A DNA stretch of 64,000 bases from Microbacterium oleivorans (GTDB lineage: Bacteria; Actinomycetota; Actinomycetes; Actinomycetales; Microbacteriaceae), in contig NZ_JAMBOV010000005.1 of NCBI RefSeq assembly GCF_023715745.1, positions 186,001 to 250,000 of the forward strand. Reading direction: 5' to 3'. Below are positions 62,529 to 64,000 of the stretch, one piece after another; position 1 is the stretch's first letter; every line of letters begins with the position of its first letter. The notes beneath the pieces are model-generated. The model searched no databases and had not been told where the DNA came from. It was given only the letters and a program-made list of their open reading frames with translations. A program made the translations under genes and the position numbers.

Positions 62529-63521
62529 ATGACGCGCATCCTGATCCTGAGCGGAACCGGCTGGCTGGGGTCCCGCGTCGCGCAGCGATGGATCGACCGC
62601 GGAGCCGAGGTGACGAGCGTGGCGAGGGGGCGCCGTGCAGCGCCTGACGGAGTCGAGCTCGTGGTCGCCGACCGTGCCGCGCCCGATGCCTACCGCGATG
62701 TCGCGGGGCGCGACTGGGACGAGGTGGTCGACGTCTCCTCGAACCCTTTCCACGTGCGGGACGCTGCGGACGCGCTCGCCGGTCGCGCCGCCCACGCGAC
62801 CTACGTGTCGAGTGTCTCGGTGTATGCGGACGCCGACGAGGAGGACGCGGACGAGACCGCCGAGGTCGTGCCTGCCTGGAACGAGGGGGACGAGGACGAC
62901 TACGCCCGCGCGAAGGTCGCCGCCGAGCAGGCAGCGGTCGGGCTGGCGGCGCGAGTCGCGGTCGTGCGACCGGGGCTCATCGTCGGCCCCGGCGACCCGA
63001 CGGACCGCTTCGGATACTGGGCGGCCCGGTTCGCGGCCGCGGGGGAGGGGACCGTCCTCGTGCCGGAGACTCGCGGCCGTGTGCAGGTGATCGACGTCGA
63101 TGACCTCGCCGACTTCGTCGTCAGCGCCGGTGCTCGCGCGTTCGACGGCGTCGTCAACGCCGTGGGGGAGCCGCATCCGTTCGACGAGTTCGTCGCCCTC
63201 GCACGTCGTCTCGCCGGACACACCGGCCAGGTCCACACGGTTCCGGCGGAGTGGTTGGAGCGTCACGGCGTGGGCTACTGGATGGGGCCGCGGTCGCTTC
63301 CGCTCTGGCTTCCCGACGACATGCCGGGCTTCGCGACGCGCAGCAACGCGGCGTATCTCGCCGCGGGTGGCCGCGTCCGTCCGATCGAGGATACGACCGC
63401 TCGCGTTCTCGACGACGAACGCCGGCGCGGTGTCTCTCGCGCGCGGGGCTCAGGGCTCGAACGCAGTGAGGAGCTCGACCTGCTGCGTGTGTGGGAGGGC
63501 GAGACCGCGACCGGCGTGTGA
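62529..63521 (+). CDS. NAD-dependent epimerase/reductase-like protein
   Basis: 330 residues from ATG 62529 (MTRILILSGTGWLG); an ATG nine bases upstream is in frame but starts less typically. Rossmann motif GTGWLG at the N-terminus (GxGxxG with Trp), DEVVDVSSNPFHVRDA, ATYVSSVSVYAD in the catalytic region, and DDYARAKVAAEQA with the Tyr/Lys pair. Extended SDR family, similar to isoflavone-reductase-like proteins. Substrate unknown. Confidence 0.85.
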   Translation: MTRILILSGTGWLGSRVAQRWIDRGAEVTSVARGRRAAPDGVELVVADRAAPDAYRDVAGRDWDEVVDVSSNPFHVRDAADALAGRAAHATYVSSVSVYADADEEDADETAEVVPAWNEGDEDDYARAKVAAEQAAVGLAARVAVVRPGLIVGPGDPTDRFGYWAARFAAAGEGTVLVPETRGRVQVIDVDDLADFVVSAGARAFDGVVNAVGEPHPFDEFVALARRLAGHTGQVHTVPAEWLERHGVGYWMGPRSLPLWLPDDMPGFATRSNAAYLAAGGRVRPIEDTTARVLDDERRRGVSRARGSGLERSEELDLLRVWEGETATGV

Positions 63522-63716
63522 CGGTCGATTTGCGAGAGCGGATGCCGCGGCGATACCGTCACGGTGTGTCCTCCGCCGCGATCCTCCCCGCTTCCGCGGG
63601 CTCGCGCGCGCGTCGACGTCTGGGCGACCGCCGACGGTAGGCGACCCTCCCGCTGTGCTCCGCGTCTCGGAGTGAGCCGCAGGTGTCGCCGTTCCGGCCC
63701 TGTTCCTCCCAGACAA

Positions 63717-63722
63717 TAAGGT
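63717..63722 (+). promoter_or_regulatory. -10 element of argC
   Basis: TAAGGT, seven bases before the ATG; the remaining 195 bases of the gap hold no gene I recognise. Confidence 0.45.
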
Positions 63723-63729
63723 TGAATCC

Positions 63730-64000
63730 ATGACCATCTCGGTCGCCGTCTCCGGCGCTTCCGGCTATGCGGGTGGCGAGATCCTCCGCCTCCTCGCCGC
63801 CCACCCCGACGTCGAGATCCGCACCGTCACGGCGCATTCGAACGCCGGACAGCCGCTCATCGACCACCAACCGCATCTGCGTTCGCTGGCGCACCTCACG
63901 CTCGAGGACACGACGCCGGAGATCCTCGCCGGGCACGACGTCGTCTTCCTCGCCCTGCCGCACGGGCAATCGGCGCAGTACACCGAGATGCTGGCCGACG
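63730..64000 (+). CDS. argC: N-acetyl-gamma-glutamyl-phosphate reductase, N-terminal part
   Basis: The first 90 codons, cut by the window edge. [19 protein letters not shown] is the NADP-binding motif of ArgC, followed by [19 protein letters not shown] and [13 protein letters not shown]. Catalytic Cys and His lie beyond the edge. Third step of arginine synthesis; the other arg genes are expected downstream. Confidence 0.95.
   Translation, partial: MTISVAVSGASGYAGGEILRLLAAHPDVEIRTVTAHSNAGQPLIDHQPHLRSLAHLTLEDTTPEILAGHDVVFLALPHGQSAQYTEMLAD

Noticed and set aside
63522..63729. tRNA or riboswitch in the gap before argC
   Set aside because: No cloverleaf, no CCA-type end and no known riboswitch core was found; only short GC-rich inverted repeats and a -10 box next to argC.

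Overview
The window is 64 kb of high-GC actinobacterial chromosome. Gene content and order fit Microbacteriaceae, most likely Microbacterium. Pointers are thyX/dapA/rnj/ftsK/pgsA/cinA/clgR-like/DUF3046/recA/recX/miaB/miaA/dapF/hflX, then lexA beside a LysM protein, hisC-hisB-hisH-priA, infC-rpmI-rplT, gluABCD-like, pheST and argC, plus NNC/NNG codon use and many TANNNT -10 boxes a few bases before start codons. The genus is an inference from family knowledge, not from a search. No rRNA, tRNA, CRISPR array, IS element or prophage was recognised; this is core chromosome with a few accessory genes. Layout: 1-9.8 kb is mixed/accessory: the end of ald, an acyltransferase, a luciferase-like monooxygenase with FMN reductase, a DedA protein, an apparent glycosyltransferase-SGNH hydrolase fusion, and a CitA/DcuS-type two-component system divergent from a DctA-type dicarboxylate transporter. 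9.8-20.6 kb: DUF5302, pnp with a structured leader (probably Actino-pnp RNA), aldo/keto reductase, histidine phosphatase, TSUP exporter, dapB, epimerase, OsmC, a thioredoxin-DUF4395 pair, thyX and an SDR. 20.6-36 kb: an AbiEi/DUF559-like remnant, then dapA-rnj, ftsK, pgsA-cinA, the clgR-like regulator, recA-recX, an ABC exporter, miaB-miaA and dapF. 36-44 kb: RsmC-like methyltransferase, hflX, S9 peptidase, metF-metE. 43.7-51 kb: lexA divergent from a YneA/DivS-like LysM protein with a shared SOS box, his genes, SseB, DUF1844, infC-rpmI-rplT and a TrmH methyltransferase. 51.9-64 kb: glutamate-type ABC importer, pheS-pheT, an orphan AAA ATPase, an ABC-2 transporter, an epimerase-like gene and the start of argC. 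Functionally the window joins lysine/DAP synthesis (dapA, dapB, dapF), methionine and histidine synthesis, RNA decay (pnp, rnj), tRNA modification (miaA, miaB) and the SOS response (recA, recX, lexA, LysM division inhibitor). No wholly new multi-gene system is evident. The best leads are the GT4-SGNH fusion, the probable AUC start of infC, the GGATGC/GCATCC motif that appears to pull rare codons into genes, the many leaderless-type promoters, the antitoxin-like gene remnant and several hairpins overlapping stop codons or promoters.
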